DNA from: Lomentospora prolificans
Lineage: Eukaryota > Ascomycota > Sordariomycetes > Microascales > Microascaceae
Reading direction: 5' to 3'
NCBI GenBank assembly: GCA_029532625.1
Contig: JARFXM010000003.1
Location: forward strand, 1,736,001-1,800,000
Length of the DNA stretch: 64,000 nucleotides
Shown here piece after piece: positions 23,546-34,644 of the stretch. Position numbers and translations under genes: made by a program. Position 1 is the first letter of the stretch, and every line of letters begins with the position of its first letter. The notes under the pieces are model-generated. The model was not told where the DNA came from, ran no database searches, and saw only the letters and a program-made list of their open reading frames with translations.

Positions 23546-25054
23546 ATGATTTCCTCCACTGCCCGCGCCCTGCCGAGGCTTCTCGCTCGATCCGTCGTCC
23601 GCGCCCCGGCAGCACCAAAAGTGATTCCCGCTGCGATTTCTTCCACTCGCAACGCAGCACGATTCCTGTCAACCTCTACGTCGCTCCGCAAGCCTCCAAC
23701 CGAGGCAACTGCCACCACAGCCCCACAACATACCGATGCGCCTGCTTGGCTCCACGGCAAGGTCACCACCGCCTCGCTCTGGCTGCGCGACTCATGCCGC
23801 TGCGAGATCTGCGTAAGCCCTTCGTCCGGCCAAAAGTCGTTTGCGACCCCCGATATCCCCCGCGACATCCGCCCCCGCCGCGTGAGCGTGTCGCCCGAGT
23901 TCGAGCTCACCGTCGAGTGGGAGAACGATATCCCCGATGCTGCGGCGCAGGGCCACGTTTCAGTTTATTCTCCCGAGTATCTCGAGACGCTCAAGTTTAG
24001 GAAGGAGCTGCGCGATGGGGAGCCGAACGATTTCCGCGTCGTGGATAGGACGGTGCCGTATGATGTGTGGAACAAGGATAAGATTGCGGGCAAGCTGCGG
24101 AAGATTGATTACGAGGAATATATGAACACCGAGGAAGGGCTTTGGAAGGTCCTTTTTGATCTTGAGGCTTACGGGCTAGTCTTCCTGAAGAACATACCCC
24201 GGGATGAGAGCTCCGTGTCGACTCTCGGGCTCCGCATGGCGAACCTCCAGGAAACCTTTTATGGGCGTACGTGGGACGTTATTTCCAAGCCCAACGCCGA
24301 GAACGTCGCCTACACAAATTCGTATCTCGGCCTGCACGAGGACATGCTTTACATCGTCCAACCCCCCCGCATCCAGCTTTTACATTGCATGGAGAACTCG
24401 TGCGAAGGCGGTGAGTCCATCTTCTGCGACGGAAATTATGCTGCGCTAGCCATGATCAACGACCCCGCGGAGGCCGAAAGCGTAGAGCTCCTCACCAACT
24501 ACCTCGTTCGCTACCACTACCAGAAGCACCCCTTCTCTTACCGCCAGGCCCGCCCCGTCTTCAACATGAAGACCGACGACAAGGGCAATAAGGAGCTCGT
24601 CAACATCTGGTGGTCTCCACCTTTCCAGGCCCCTAACCCTCCTTATGGCAGGGACGTCGACCACGCGCAATACCGAGCTTGGCACAAGGCTATGCAGACA
24701 TTTGAGCGCCATCTCAGTTCCGAAGCCAACGTCTACGAGTATAAATTGACACCGGGAGAGTGTGTCATCTTTGATAACAGGCGAGTCATGCACGGTCGCA
24801 AGGCTTTCAATACCGGTTCTGGCTACCGGTGGTTGAGGGGCACCTACATTGCGGACGAGGACTTTAGGGCCAAGATGAGGAGCGCTACGAAGGCGCAGGT
24901 GGAAGCGTACAAGAAGGAGAGGGGTTTGGAGGGCCCGGCGTCAAGGCTAGCGAATGCGGATGAGCGGATGGCCGGTTATGGATCTTTGGGAATGTGGCTT
25001 CGCTCTCCAAAGAAGGAACTGCCCCAGGAAGCCCTTGAGGGAAAGCTGGTGTAG
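23546..25054 (+). CDS. Mitochondrial gamma-butyrobetaine/trimethyllysine dioxygenase-like enzyme
   Basis: Fe(II)/2-oxoglutarate dioxygenase of the TauD/GBBH family, 502 residues in one exon. The start was placed at the ATG opening an Arg/Ser/Ala-rich presequence (MISSTARALPRLLARSVVR); an in-frame ATG 36 codons upstream adds a Cys-rich stretch unlike a targeting signal. The N-terminal domain has LWLRDSCRCEICVSPSSGQ, the zinc-binding GBBH-like N-terminus. The catalytic domain shows the HxD pair in LGLHEDMLY (His264, Asp266), the distal His in RRVMHGRKAF (His416) and RWLRGTY for 2-oxoglutarate. Such enzymes hydroxylate trimethyllysine or gamma-butyrobetaine in carnitine synthesis. Yeast AIM17-like proteins share the fold without a settled role, so the substrate is left open. 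Confidence 0.9.
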   Translation: MISSTARALPRLLARSVVRAPAAPKVIPAAISSTRNAARFLSTSTSLRKPPTEATATTAPQHTDAPAWLHGKVTTASLWLRDSCRCEICVSPSSGQKSFATPDIPRDIRPRRVSVSPEFELTVEWENDIPDAAAQGHVSVYSPEYLETLKFRKELRDGEPNDFRVVDRTVPYDVWNKDKIAGKLRKIDYEEYMNTEEGLWKVLFDLEAYGLVFLKNIPRDESSVSTLGLRMANLQETFYGRTWDVISKPNAENVAYTNSYLGLHEDMLYIVQPPRIQLLHCMENSCEGGESIFCDGNYAALAMINDPAEAESVELLTNYLVRYHYQKHPFSYRQARPVFNMKTDDKGNKELVNIWWSPPFQAPNPPYGRDVDHAQYRAWHKAMQTFERHLSSEANVYEYKLTPGECVIFDNRRVMHGRKAFNTGSGYRWLRGTYIADEDFRAKMRSATKAQVEAYKKERGLEGPASRLANADERMAGYGSLGMWLRSPKKELPQEALEGKLV

Positions 25055-25615
25055 ATGTGTGCAGGTTGTTGATTTTACAAGCATAGCATATGATGCATAC
25101 GGGTAGCTGAATGTCGCAAATTGTTTTCCATCGTCCAACAATCATTTTTCTCTTTTTCCATCTTTGTTTGTGGCGTCAAATACTTCAAATATGCCCCCAA
25201 TCCAGAAAAAAAAAGAATGACGACTCAATCATGAAGGGTCGCTGGCTGTTGCCTGCAGGTGCTAATTGCACTGTTCCAGCACTGTCACAGGCCGTTGGAG
25301 CTTGCTTCGTTTGCATAATTATAAAGCAGGTGGTGGACCTCTTTGAGAGCCCCTCGTTCCTGCGCGACCTTACAGCCTTGTGCTCCCTTCGAACCTTCCA
25401 AAAGATTCTGCAGCCGGAAAACACTCATTGCTGCCATTCTCCTCTCAACGGAGATTAAAAACACCCCATATCATCGCTGCTCTACTACTCTCAAGGCCCT
25501 ATCTCTTCCATCAACGTCCAGCCAATTCAGGCATCTTGTAACCTGACATCTCCCCACCCAACCTCCCCAGCATCCAACAGCGACCTAACCTGGAGCTTCC
25601 CCAGCGCAGGAAACT
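25055..25615. other. Intergenic region upstream of SGT1
   Basis: About 560 bases: terminator side of the dioxygenase and promoter of SGT1. CT-rich sequence precedes the SGT1 ATG. No gene seen. Confidence 0.6.
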
Positions 25616-27073
25616 ATGTCCTCCGTAACGCTCGGCCAAGCTGGCCTCGACGCCGTCGCAAACCGCGACTGGGAAGCCGCCATCAAGAACCTCACACTCG
25701 CCATCAAGTCCTCCCCTTCCCCCAAATGGCTTATCGGCCGCTCCACAGCTCTCAACTCCACCGGCGACGCCGCCAACGCCCTGACGGACGCGGAACTCGC
25801 GTACCACATTGCCGCCGACAGGGGTAACCGCGAACTCATGACCGAGGCCCAATTCCGCCGCGGCGTAGCCCTCCTGCGCCAGAACAAGTACGCCGATGCG
25901 GATCTCTGCTGGGCTCTCGCTATAAGCATGACCAAGGGCAGTAGGCTCGCGGACGGTGATAAGCTCCTTGAGCGGGTTGACGAGAAGGGAAACTACAACG
26001 TTACTTCAGAGGAGGTAGACGCGGAGCTCAAGGAGAGCATGAAAGCAAAGTCTACGGGAGGAGCGGCGGAACTACTCGCGGGTCAAGGGAAGGACAGCGC
26101 TGGGAGCAAGCTGGAAACGAGGTGCACCGCCATGAGGATCCGGTGTCTCAAGGATATGGAGAAGGCGCCCGAGGACCACCCTGGGCGGAAGATTACCATT
26201 ACTCGCGTGCCCCCTAGGCCGGATGGACCGGCGAAGCTCGATATTGGTGCTTCCAGCGCGGAATCCAAGAAGCCAGCGGCCACTGCCGAGACTATGAAGG
26301 ATACGAGCAGTGCTGCCGCCGCGAGCACGACTCCCGCTGCGCCAGCCAAACCTGCGCCTCTTCGAATCGACGCGTACGAGACGGACTCGCTACAGACCAT
26401 CTCTCTCTTTGTTAAGAATGTCGATTCTTCGTCGTTCACTATTAACTGGCTTGCGCCCGACTTGGTTCGTTTTTCAAAACCAACATCTCTCGCCACTAGC
26501 TGACCTTGTCTCGTAGATAAACCTGAAATTCAAGCATGGAAACGCATCCGAGGACCTTACTCTCAAACTAGGCGGTCACGCCGTTGTGGACCAAGTCACC
26601 AACCGCGTCATATCCATGAAAATCGAGCTCAAAGTGCCCAAGGCCACCCCCGGAAAGTGGAACGTCCCCAAACTGGAAGAATCCTCCACGACCTCCACGG
26701 GGACAGACGCTCCAAAACCCGAGGCAGCCGCACCGGCCGCCGACAAAAAGTTCGGGCCAGTTCCACCCCCCAACCCGAGCCCGCCGCCCCCAAAGTTTCG
26801 GCGGCTCCTTCGTATCCCACCTCGTCCAAGTCGGGCCCCAAGAACTGGGATAACATTGGCGACGACGATGACGACGCCGAAGAGTCGAACAAGGACCCTG
26901 ACTTCTGGTTCAAGCAGCTGTATGCGGGTGCTACTGACGAGCAAAAACGTGCCATGATGAAGAGCTTCACCGAGAGCAATGGCACCGCTCTTAGCACGGA
27001 TTGGGCGGACGTTTCGAAGCGCAAGGTTGAGACGAAGCCTCCCGAGGGCGTAGAGGCCAAGAAGTGGGAATAA
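25616..27073 (+). CDS. SGT1: SGT1 co-chaperone (TPR-CS-SGS) with an apparent frameshift
   Basis: HSP90 co-chaperone linked to SCF ubiquitin ligases and kinetochore assembly. Exon 1 (25616-26464) holds TPR-like repeats (DWEAAIKNLTLAIKSSP, KYADADLCWALAISMTKG), a linker, and the start of the CS domain (RIDAYETDSLQTISLFVKN). Exon 2 starts at 26517 and completes CS (INLKFKHGNASEDLTLKL, PGKWNVPKLEE). The SGS domain (SYPTSSKSGPKNWD, KQLYAGATDEQKRAMMKSF, ESNGTALSTDW) then continues in another frame. The shift falls around 26741-26790 and equals one missing base. Unshifted translation ends at 26957 without SGS. A 71-base intron (26760-26830, GT..AG) would also restore frame but would remove SYPTSSK and lacks a clear branch point. 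A base error in an A or C run is the simplest explanation. Confidence 0.88.
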
Positions 27074-27484
27074 CACCCAAGCTAAGAATGGCAACGGAAA
27101 CCAAAAGATATCTACTTTGTATTTCTACGGATTTTATTCTTCTTATTGCGGGCGAGTTACGTCAACGTACCATGATACCTGGATAGTTTGGCGAACGAAA
27201 CGGTTCCAGAATGATTGCGAGGGGAGCATGTCACGAACAATTTAATCATCGGAATAGTTAATTGGAAAAGCAAATTTCTGATTCTATGCCAGTGTTACAA
27301 TGAGTTGCACCGGATGCCATCTAGGAACACATAATATGCTTTATAAATAAAAAGTACTCTGAAACGCCCACTCCTCCAAGGGTATCCAAAATTCCCAGTC
27401 CGTATTAATGTTCAGATGCCTTTCCGCCCATTTCAGTGAAACATAGATCCATTATTCGTACAAAAATATCCCCTTGTGAGATTT
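27074..27484. terminator. Convergent 3' region between SGT1 and SEN2
   Basis: About 410 AT-rich bases shared by two convergent genes. Polyadenylation signals of both genes are expected here; AATAAA-like strings occur near 27343-27352. No gene seen. Confidence 0.5.
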
Positions 27485-29092
27485 TCAAGATTTGCGCTCC
27501 CGGTTGGGATTGAATCTCTTTGCAATGATCTCCCGAATTGTGTATAACTTCATCACATCCGTGACACCCCTCTCTAGCGCCTCTTCGAAAACGGACGGAG
27601 GGGGAATATCAACGTACGCAAGCACAATGGTCTTCAGCACGTTAGCCAAGGTGCGGCTCACTCGATGGAACCACGCCCAATCCTTCTCTGGGCTTTTTTG
27701 GCCATGCTTCTTCCAATAGGAATGCGAATAGGAGGGCATGATTATGATGCCATACTGGGCATGGTCGAAAGCTGGGCCCTTGAAGTAGAGAAGCCAGTCC
27801 ACACCGAACTTGATGCCGCCACGGGGCACCCAGCCGAGTGACCGAAAGTGGTGATAGACGACATAGTCTAGGAGGAACCTGTCATCAGGCCGAAGGGCCT
27901 GGGCGACCGGTCCTTGTTGAGGGGGGATATAGGAATAACGCCTAAAAAGCTCCAGCAAGTCGCGCGTGGCAATCGGCTTTTGAGACTCCCCATCCACGAC
28001 TTGGAGAGCACCCAAACCAAAGGAGAGGAAGAAGGCCTCCTCTCGTGTTAATTGCAAATGCTCTTTGTCAATGAGCTCGCCGAGCATTTCCGAAATTTGT
28101 TCCTGTTGCGTTTCAACGCTGGTTTCGCTCTGTAGGGCTCGGAGCGCAGATTCCTTGGGCGGAGTTGGGAGACCACTCGATGCTGAGCGACCGTCGCCAT
28201 TGAGGGCCGCAAGTTCAGGGCTAGGGGGGAGAGAGAGGTCGACAGTTGTTGACTTCACTTCTGGTGAAAATCGTACGCTCTTCTGCCGCCTCATAGGCTG
28301 TCTCTGAGGAGTTGCCGGTGGTGACGTCGGCTGCTTATGAACATTCGCGCTCGCAGGGGAGCCATTCAAGGGGCCGCCATTGTTGGCCGTAGTGTGAGGA
28401 GATGATGGGCCGGCATCTGTCGTCTGGGTATCGGCCAGCGAAGGCCGTTCTGGAATATAAGGCAGCGAATTGGGAAGTGCAAGAAGCTCCAGGGGTCCGA
28501 CCGGCGCCGCCGGTGGAGCTGCCGCTTTCTCATTCTGAGCTTTTTTAACAGCAGCCTCCTGCAGTTGAACTTGGCGTAGAGCTTCTAACTCGGCTTTGGC
28601 CCTCTCCCATTTCTTCGCTTTTCGCTCTTCCCGCCGTTTAGCAGTATTAAGATGGCTGACATGTGCTTGCATTAAGCCCCTCTTAACTTGTTCTTGCCTG
28701 AACCACTCAGGTTCGCTACGGCTGAGATGGCCCTTCCCGTAGAAGCCCTGTTCCCATAGCGCCCGAATAGAGGTGGCATCTTTGACAAGAACAGCTCCCG
28801 TCTGAGGCGACCAGATTCCCTGGTGTACCTTGGCGGGTTGCCGGGGGGTGAAGATTAGGTGATTCACCCAGGCATACGCTAGGTGGACGAGGGAAAGAGG
28901 GTTGTTGGGATAAAAAGCAGGCAGCGGGAATGTTTGAATCGGGGCTGGCAGCGCATGGAGCAAATGCAAGTCCGCTTTCGTCCGTTTCGTTTGCGCTCGG
29001 AGGGCAGGGAGTACCGCCTGTGGCTCGGGGTTAAAAATGGCCGGGCCTCCATTGGGTGCCCCGGGCGAAGCTGACATTTGGATTGTAGCCAT
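27485..29092 (-). CDS. SEN2: tRNA-splicing endonuclease catalytic subunit Sen2
   Basis: Subunit of the heterotetrameric SEN complex that cuts the 5' splice site of intron-containing pre-tRNAs. One exon encodes 535 residues. The N-terminal part has the Sen2-specific block with GAVLVKDATSIRALWEQGFYGKG, then a K/E/Q-rich coiled coil (about 160-205) and a Pro/Ser/Thr linker. The C-terminal endonuclease domain starts at LTREEAFFLSFGLGAL. It carries GWVPRGGIKFGVDWLLYFKG and FDHAQYGI. The catalytic triad is read as Tyr436, His444 and Lys487 (in NVLKTIVLAYVD). The gene converges on SGT1 and diverges from the glucosylceramide synthase gene. Presence of all three catalytic residues distinguishes it from the non-catalytic SEN15 and SEN54. 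Confidence 0.93.
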   Translation of the reverse strand: MATIQMSASPGAPNGGPAIFNPEPQAVLPALRAQTKRTKADLHLLHALPAPIQTFPLPAFYPNNPLSLVHLAYAWVNHLIFTPRQPAKVHQGIWSPQTGAVLVKDATSIRALWEQGFYGKGHLSRSEPEWFRQEQVKRGLMQAHVSHLNTAKRREERKAKKWERAKAELEALRQVQLQEAAVKKAQNEKAAAPPAAPVGPLELLALPNSLPYIPERPSLADTQTTDAGPSSPHTTANNGGPLNGSPASANVHKQPTSPPATPQRQPMRRQKSVRFSPEVKSTTVDLSLPPSPELAALNGDGRSASSGLPTPPKESALRALQSETSVETQQEQISEMLGELIDKEHLQLTREEAFFLSFGLGALQVVDGESQKPIATRDLLELFRRYSYIPPQQGPVAQALRPDDRFLLDYVVYHHFRSLGWVPRGGIKFGVDWLLYFKGPAFDHAQYGIIIMPSYSHSYWKKHGQKSPEKDWAWFHRVSRTLANVLKTIVLAYVDIPPPSVFEEALERGVTDVMKLYTIREIIAKRFNPNRERKS

Positions 29093-30245
29093 CTTAGAGG
29101 AGGTAAGTCATTTTCGACACTCTACTACGGCCATGATTAGCTGATGTTTGCAGTCATTCGAAGGTGACAAAGCCCAAAAAATGGTGGCCTCTTCCTCTGT
29201 TACTCAGATACCGTTGTAGTCTATATGGTTATGCAGCCATCGAGATAGAAGTGAATCCGTTTCTCTCTGCACCAAAAATAAAGGTCGTCATCACCGCAAC
29301 TAGAGGAAGGGGCCCGGGGTTGGCGGTTGGGGCGAGAGAAGAGGGGAGGCTCTTGTGCAGGAGTGAGGCAATTACCTACCGATAGAGGTTGTTCACCCCG
29401 TTCAGGGAGATGTCAATCCATTCGCAGAACAATAAATAAATCAAAGCGATCCTCTGGGCAATTGAGCGATGGAGAAGGTCTAACTTTTTGCTTGACTGTG
29501 CTTAGGACAGTTCCTGAAGGATTGAGAGGGGACTCTTCTGAGCTTGCCTGACTTAAAAAGTTTTCCATGATTTCCCGGACCCATATGACTGGGGGTCCAA
29601 AGGAAGGAGCAGAGGGCCAATAGCGAGGCTGGCAAACCGTGTTAGTGGGTTCTCGGAGGAAAGAACGGGTCACGGCCGGATGCATCGGTGCCGCAAGAGA
29701 TGACTAAGGCACGCGTGCAACATGCAAGTTCTCTACTGTAGTAACCTAGACCGTGCGGACAATTTGCCCATATTTCTGACACTGTACAGGCATCGAAGCA
29801 AATCGCTGAGTGGCTGAGGGCGCCAGCGTTGAGTAATACAGTATTAATATTACCACCGTCTCTTTCCTTTCGGAGACTCGGTCACTTTTTTCAGGTTGAG
29901 GATGGCGGGGGAGCATTTTAGCAAGTGCTCACCCAACGTCCAATGATCATGCGGGTGCGTGGACCATCGGAAGCCACGGCCTTCGACCTTGGAAGAGGCT
30001 TAAAATTGTGATATCCGCTCTTCACTGATCGCCAGTTCTCGGCCCAAACTTTTACTCTTGGTCTTTCTCCGTGGTCTTGCCATTTCCCCGTATCTGGTCG
30101 TCATGTTGAGCTTCCTCATCCGTGCAGTCTAATTTCCGCTCTCTCAACGCTCACTTCACGATTCTTCACCTCCTCTGGCCGAAACGAAAAGCTGCAAGCA
30201 TGACAGTCGCTCTCTAGACAAGACGTTCCTTCTACTCCCACCGAC
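29093..30245. promoter_or_regulatory. Divergent promoter region between SEN2 and glucosylceramide synthase
   Basis: About 1.15 kb. No supported gene; two short plus-strand frames show no motifs. A T/C-rich stretch close to 30050-30210 suits a core promoter and leader for the downstream gene. Confidence 0.55.
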
Positions 30246-31962
30246 ATGTTTTCAGCTGCTACGCTCATTCTCGCCTATATCGCCCTTATATGGGCAGTAT
30301 TTGTCTTCCTCGTACAGATTATTGGCACGAGTAGACTGTAAGCTAGTAACTCAATGCGACGCTCCATGGTTGTAAGAAACTAACCCGGGCCCGAATGCTA
30401 GATTCCGAAACTTCTCCTCCCCGCCTCGATCCCCGGTATCTCCAACCTTAAGCCGCGATCATGTCCCGCATGTAACCATCATCCGCCCTGTCAAGGGTCT
30501 AGAACCCGAACTATACGAGTGCATAGCCTCGACGTTTCGCCAAGATTACCCCGTGGACAAACTCTCCATATACCTTTGTGTCGCCGATACCCAGGACCCC
30601 GCCTACCCCGTCCTAACGAAGATCGTCAAGGACTTCCCGCAGTTTGACGCTCGCGTATTTGTCGAGACTGACGATCCTCTGCTTCACGGCGCCGATGGCC
30701 ATATCAACAACCTTGGGCCGAACCCAAAGATTAGAAATATCAGCCGTGCGTATCGCGAAGCCAAGGGCGACATAATATGGGTTATTGACTGCAATGTGTG
30801 GATTCCTCGGCCTACGACCGGCCACATGATTGACAAGCTCATCGGCCTTGGCCCCGATGGTCAGATCGTCAAGCCGTACAAATTCGTCCACCAAATTCCT
30901 CTTGTCGTCGACATCACGCCGGAACTTAGTGGCCAGGATACTATCGATGCGCAGGGTCTTCTCTCTTCGGCGTCCGAAGGTGATGCTTCTTCTTCGTCAC
31001 CCGCCCCCGCGAAGCCCGTCCTTCGCGAGGACAAGTCCCTGATCCAGCGCCTGTTAAGGCATGGTGGTGGACGATTAGATGAGATGTTCATGTCGACGAC
31101 TCACGCGAAGTTCTATAGCGCCATTAACACGGTCGGTATTGCGCCTTGCATCGTGGGCAAGAGCAACATGTTCAGAAAGTCGCACCTCGATACTCTCACC
31201 GACCCGACTAAGAATCCTAACTTACCTCAAGATCGCGATCACCCTACCGGAATCGACTACTTCTCTTCTTATATCTGCGAAGATCACCTGATTGGCGACC
31301 TCCTCTGGCGGTCCAAACTTCCCGGCTTCGCCAATCATGGCTTTGTACTCGGTGACTTCGCCATCCAACCTATGGACCGCATGTCTGTCGCTGCTTATGC
31401 TGCACGTCGAGTCCGCTGGCTGCGCGCCCGAAAATGGACGGTGCTCGCGGCCACGCTCGTTGAGCCGGGAGTAGAATCCCTCTTATGCTGTTTCTACTTT
31501 TCTTTCGCTTTGACCACCATTCCCTGGTTCAGCATAAACTGCGGCATACCCGCGACCTGGAGTGCCATGTTCATCGCCTGGATCGCAGGGGTTTCGGTTT
31601 GGATGATTGTGGATCGATTCTTATTCAGAAGACTCCATACCGGAGGAACCATCAACATCGACCAAGATACACCCTTCTTTGCAAGGGGTACTTCGAATCC
31701 TGGTGGCGTCCCCAAGCGCAATTTTCTGGAGTGGATCGCCGCATGGATAGGCAGAGAGGCCCTCGCTCTACCCATCTGGACGTGGGCTGTTCTCCTCGGT
31801 ACGACCGTGAGCTGGCGCGGCAATACCTTCCGGGTGCGCATGGACATGAGTGTTGTTGAGGCGAACCCCTTGAGGTCTTCAGCGCGCAGCCGAACTCCCC
31901 GCACTCTAACGCCAGAGATTGAACTTGGCCAGTCGCGGAGGGGCAAGAATCGGGTGGATTAA
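30246..31962 (+). CDS. Ceramide glucosyltransferase (glucosylceramide synthase, GT21)
   Basis: Transfers glucose from UDP-glucose to ceramide at Golgi or ER membranes. Exons 30246-30337 and 30402-31962 encode 550 residues. The first exon is a membrane anchor (ATLILAYIALIWAVFVFLV). The catalytic domain opens with VTIIRPVKGLEPELYECIAS, a strong GT21 signature. It has Asp160 in WVIDCNVW, VGKSNMFRKS, the EDHLIGD motif (around 324-330), and RRVRWLRARKW corresponding to the family's (Q/R)xxRW motif. C-terminal hydrophobic segments (from SLLCCFYFSFALTTIPWF onward) complete the membrane topology. Insertion of Ser/Ala-rich sequence between the catalytic blocks is usual for fungal members. The intron donor is GTAAGC, and the acceptor is GCTAG. 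The enzyme is a known target in fungal virulence and plant-defensin sensitivity. Confidence 0.94.
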
Positions 31963-32315
31963 CTGGGCCATGTCTTTTCTTTTAATGCATAATGTTTTAA
32001 TGTCTCCATTCGTTCTTCCTACTCCTCCTTCTTATGTTTATTCTTTCGGGTCATATATACCTTTTAGAGGAGGCGTTATCAGTGTATTGGAAAGGGAGAG
32101 AGGGGAAGGGGACATGCGTGAATGAATGTCTTAATGTCAATGTCTACATGCCAGATATCCGCCTTGAAATTCCTATCCCGCGTCTATACCCATTATATAC
32201 ACAAAGCATCTAACCAAACGCCCTATTGCAATCTATCATATCTGCATGAACAAAAGTCCTGACATTCATATCCCTTTTTTTTCCACACCCTAAACGAGGT
32301 ATCGATGGAGGCGGC
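31963..32315. terminator. Convergent 3' region between glucosylceramide synthase and the MFS gene
   Basis: About 350 AT-rich bases with TTTTTTTT near 32274. Expected to contain the 3' UTRs of both convergent genes; no gene seen. Confidence 0.5.
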
Positions 32316-34114
32316 TCACAGTGTTATCAAGGGCGCATCGGGCTCGTCCGTGTCCAAGAGACGATCTTGAATTTGGTCGGCCTCATCCAGGGCCACTTCC
32401 TCCGGCTTCTCCGGCGCGCGGACGAAACACAGGCAAAGGCGCGCGATAGCGCATAGGGCCGCAACGTACATGTACGGAAGTCCCGTCCACTTCCCACCCC
32501 TATCCTGGCCAATCTGGAAACACACGGCTAGAACCGGTCCACCGAAAAACGACCCCGTGGTCTCGACGATGCTGATGAGGGCCATGACCCGCGATGTTAG
32601 ATGCGAGTCGGTATAGTGGGTCAAGAGAGCGCGGGCGAGCGGCGTGTGGCCGGATCCAAAGGTGCCCACGAAGAGACCGAATACAAAGACGTGGACCACA
32701 GCGGCAAAACCTTCAACCAAGGCGCCGAGGGCCATGAAGGTGAGGGAGAGGCCCGTGAGGAGATAGTCCTTCTGCCAGGGCGTCATTTTGAAGCGGTGGT
32801 TCGGCGACACCAGGATCTCGCCCAGCTTCGGAAGCGTGGCCAATATGACTATGGTGAGCAAGCCAAGAGGGGAGAGAAGGTAGCTTGTCTGAGCAATGTC
32901 CCATCCAAAGGTTTTACTCACGTATTGGATGAGCGTTAGGGAGTATGCCGCGCCAATGGGGCTGTTGATGAAGAAGATGGCCAGGATCATTCTCAGATCG
33001 CTGTTCCGGAGCAGAGGAAAAGCTTCGCGAACCTGCTTGAGAGATTGGGTGATCTGGTCTCTCAGCCACTCCACCAGGGGCCGGTCTTGGTCGTCATCCT
33101 CGGACGGCATTTTGCGCTTGAGTGTCTCTGGGAGAAGAAACATGGTGGCGATGAAAAAAGGTGAGAGTGCGGCGACGATATAAATCGGTACCCAGGGGTT
33201 GAACCGCTCCATCAGGGCGCCAGATATCAGAGGACCGATCAAGCCACCGACTGTCGCACCTATTGTGAGCAACAGGAAGCTTGAGCCCCTTCACGGCCAG
33301 TTAGCTATATACCAAACGAAGGCAGTTGTGTGACGTACCGATCTTCCTCGGTGGTTACGTCTGTCGCGATAGCGTACAAGGTGCTTAGCGAAACGGGAAT
33401 ACCCCCGCCAAAAGCTTGTCCAATACTCCCCACAAGTATCCAGTAAGGGTTTATATCTCGGAAATAGTAGAAGTAGAGGGGTGACGTGGCGAAGGAGAAG
33501 CACACCCCGCCGTACGAGAGAATGAGGATCGGCTTCCGGCCGATTCTAGACGGCGATCAATACAGCTACCCAGAAAGTCGATCATGCCTCAAGAACTTAC
33601 TTATCGGCAATGGAGCCATATGGCAAAGCAATAATGGCGCCTATAAGCCTTGGTTAGAACCATTATGAAAGGAAGTGTGGACGACCGAAACGGTCCTCTG
33701 CGAGTCACTACGGCCAGGACAGCACTCACCAATGATACCATTCACAACAGTAAAAAATCCAAAGAAATACGCCAGATTCTTTTGCACGCCATCGTCTTTG
33801 CATTTCTTCTCATCCAGGAAGCCGGGCGACGTATCGTTAAAGTACCTATGACAGAAAGCATCCTCGAGAATCCTAAAGAAGGGCAGCATGATCAAAGTGC
33901 CGCTGATGACAATGACGAACTTGAACAGCGCTGCGAGCCTCACTATGGCCTTTGGCGAAGTGATTTGCCATCTCAGGGGCAGAATGGTGCTGCCTGGCGC
34001 GGCGCCGGCCGCTGCGGTGGAGCCGTTGAGCGCAGACTCGACGTCTTGGTCGATGCTTGAATCGTCGGCAAGGAGGGGGAATCCCTCCACTTCGTTATCC
34101 CGCTCCAGCGACAT
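32316..34114 (-). CDS. Major facilitator superfamily transporter
   Basis: Integral membrane carrier of 534 residues. Exons 34114-33730, 33640-33601, 33545-33339 and 33288-32316 join in phase. After a polar N-terminus comes the first membrane helix (FKFVIVISGTLIMLPFF). A loop with two Cys (CHRYFNDTSP, EKKCKDDG) sits between helices 1 and 2. The MFS motif A region reads GSIADKIGRKPILILSYG, with the Asp/Arg/Lys pattern built across two tiny introns. The central loop is acidic (PSEDDDQDRPL). About twelve hydrophobic segments are visible. It most resembles fungal tetracycline-resistance-like MFS proteins of unknown cargo; substrate and membrane cannot be read. The second exon is only 40 bases. The next gene downstream on the same strand encodes the intradiol dioxygenase. 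Confidence 0.9.
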
Positions 34115-34644
34115 AGCGAAGTTATTCCTCTGGAAGGAATTGGAAAACGAGAAAGAAGGGAGATTTGCTACATCTGAGGAATTTGGGGGATGAAGTCGTC
34201 GAATACGATTTACGAATGCTAAGCCTCAGCTCCGTTCACGAAGTCCAGGGCGGTGCTTGGCGATGACTAAGCATTGCGACGATCATGGTCGGCCATCAGC
34301 AAATTCCCACGATGTTGATGACCCAGAAGAGCCTTTCAGGGGCGAAGATTCACATTCTATCCACCTTTTACGCACAAATTTATGGCAGTTTTACTCTATC
34401 TCAGCTCTACATAGCTTCATAGATTCCGACCTCTCTAGAGAAGCGAGCTCTTTCATCAATCCATAACACCTAGCCCTGCAGATGAAGATGAAAACGCAGG
34501 TCTACGGGGAAAACGAATACGGTTCTCCCTTGTATATTTTGAATTCGACTTGTACATGAACAAAACCATCGCATTACGCAGGGTAGTTCATCTTTATTTT
34601 CCTCTATTCACCCGGTCCATCCACTCCTTCAAAGCTTCTCCAGC
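34115..34644. other. Spacer between the MFS gene and the dioxygenase 3' end
   Basis: About 530 bases, AT-rich. Promoter of the MFS gene and 3' UTR of the dioxygenase (both on minus). Nothing else seen. Confidence 0.55.

Noticed and set aside
26760..26830. 71-base GT..AG intron as the explanation of the SGT1 frame change
   Set aside because: It would delete the conserved SYPTSSK start of the SGS domain and lacks a branch point; kept only as an alternative.
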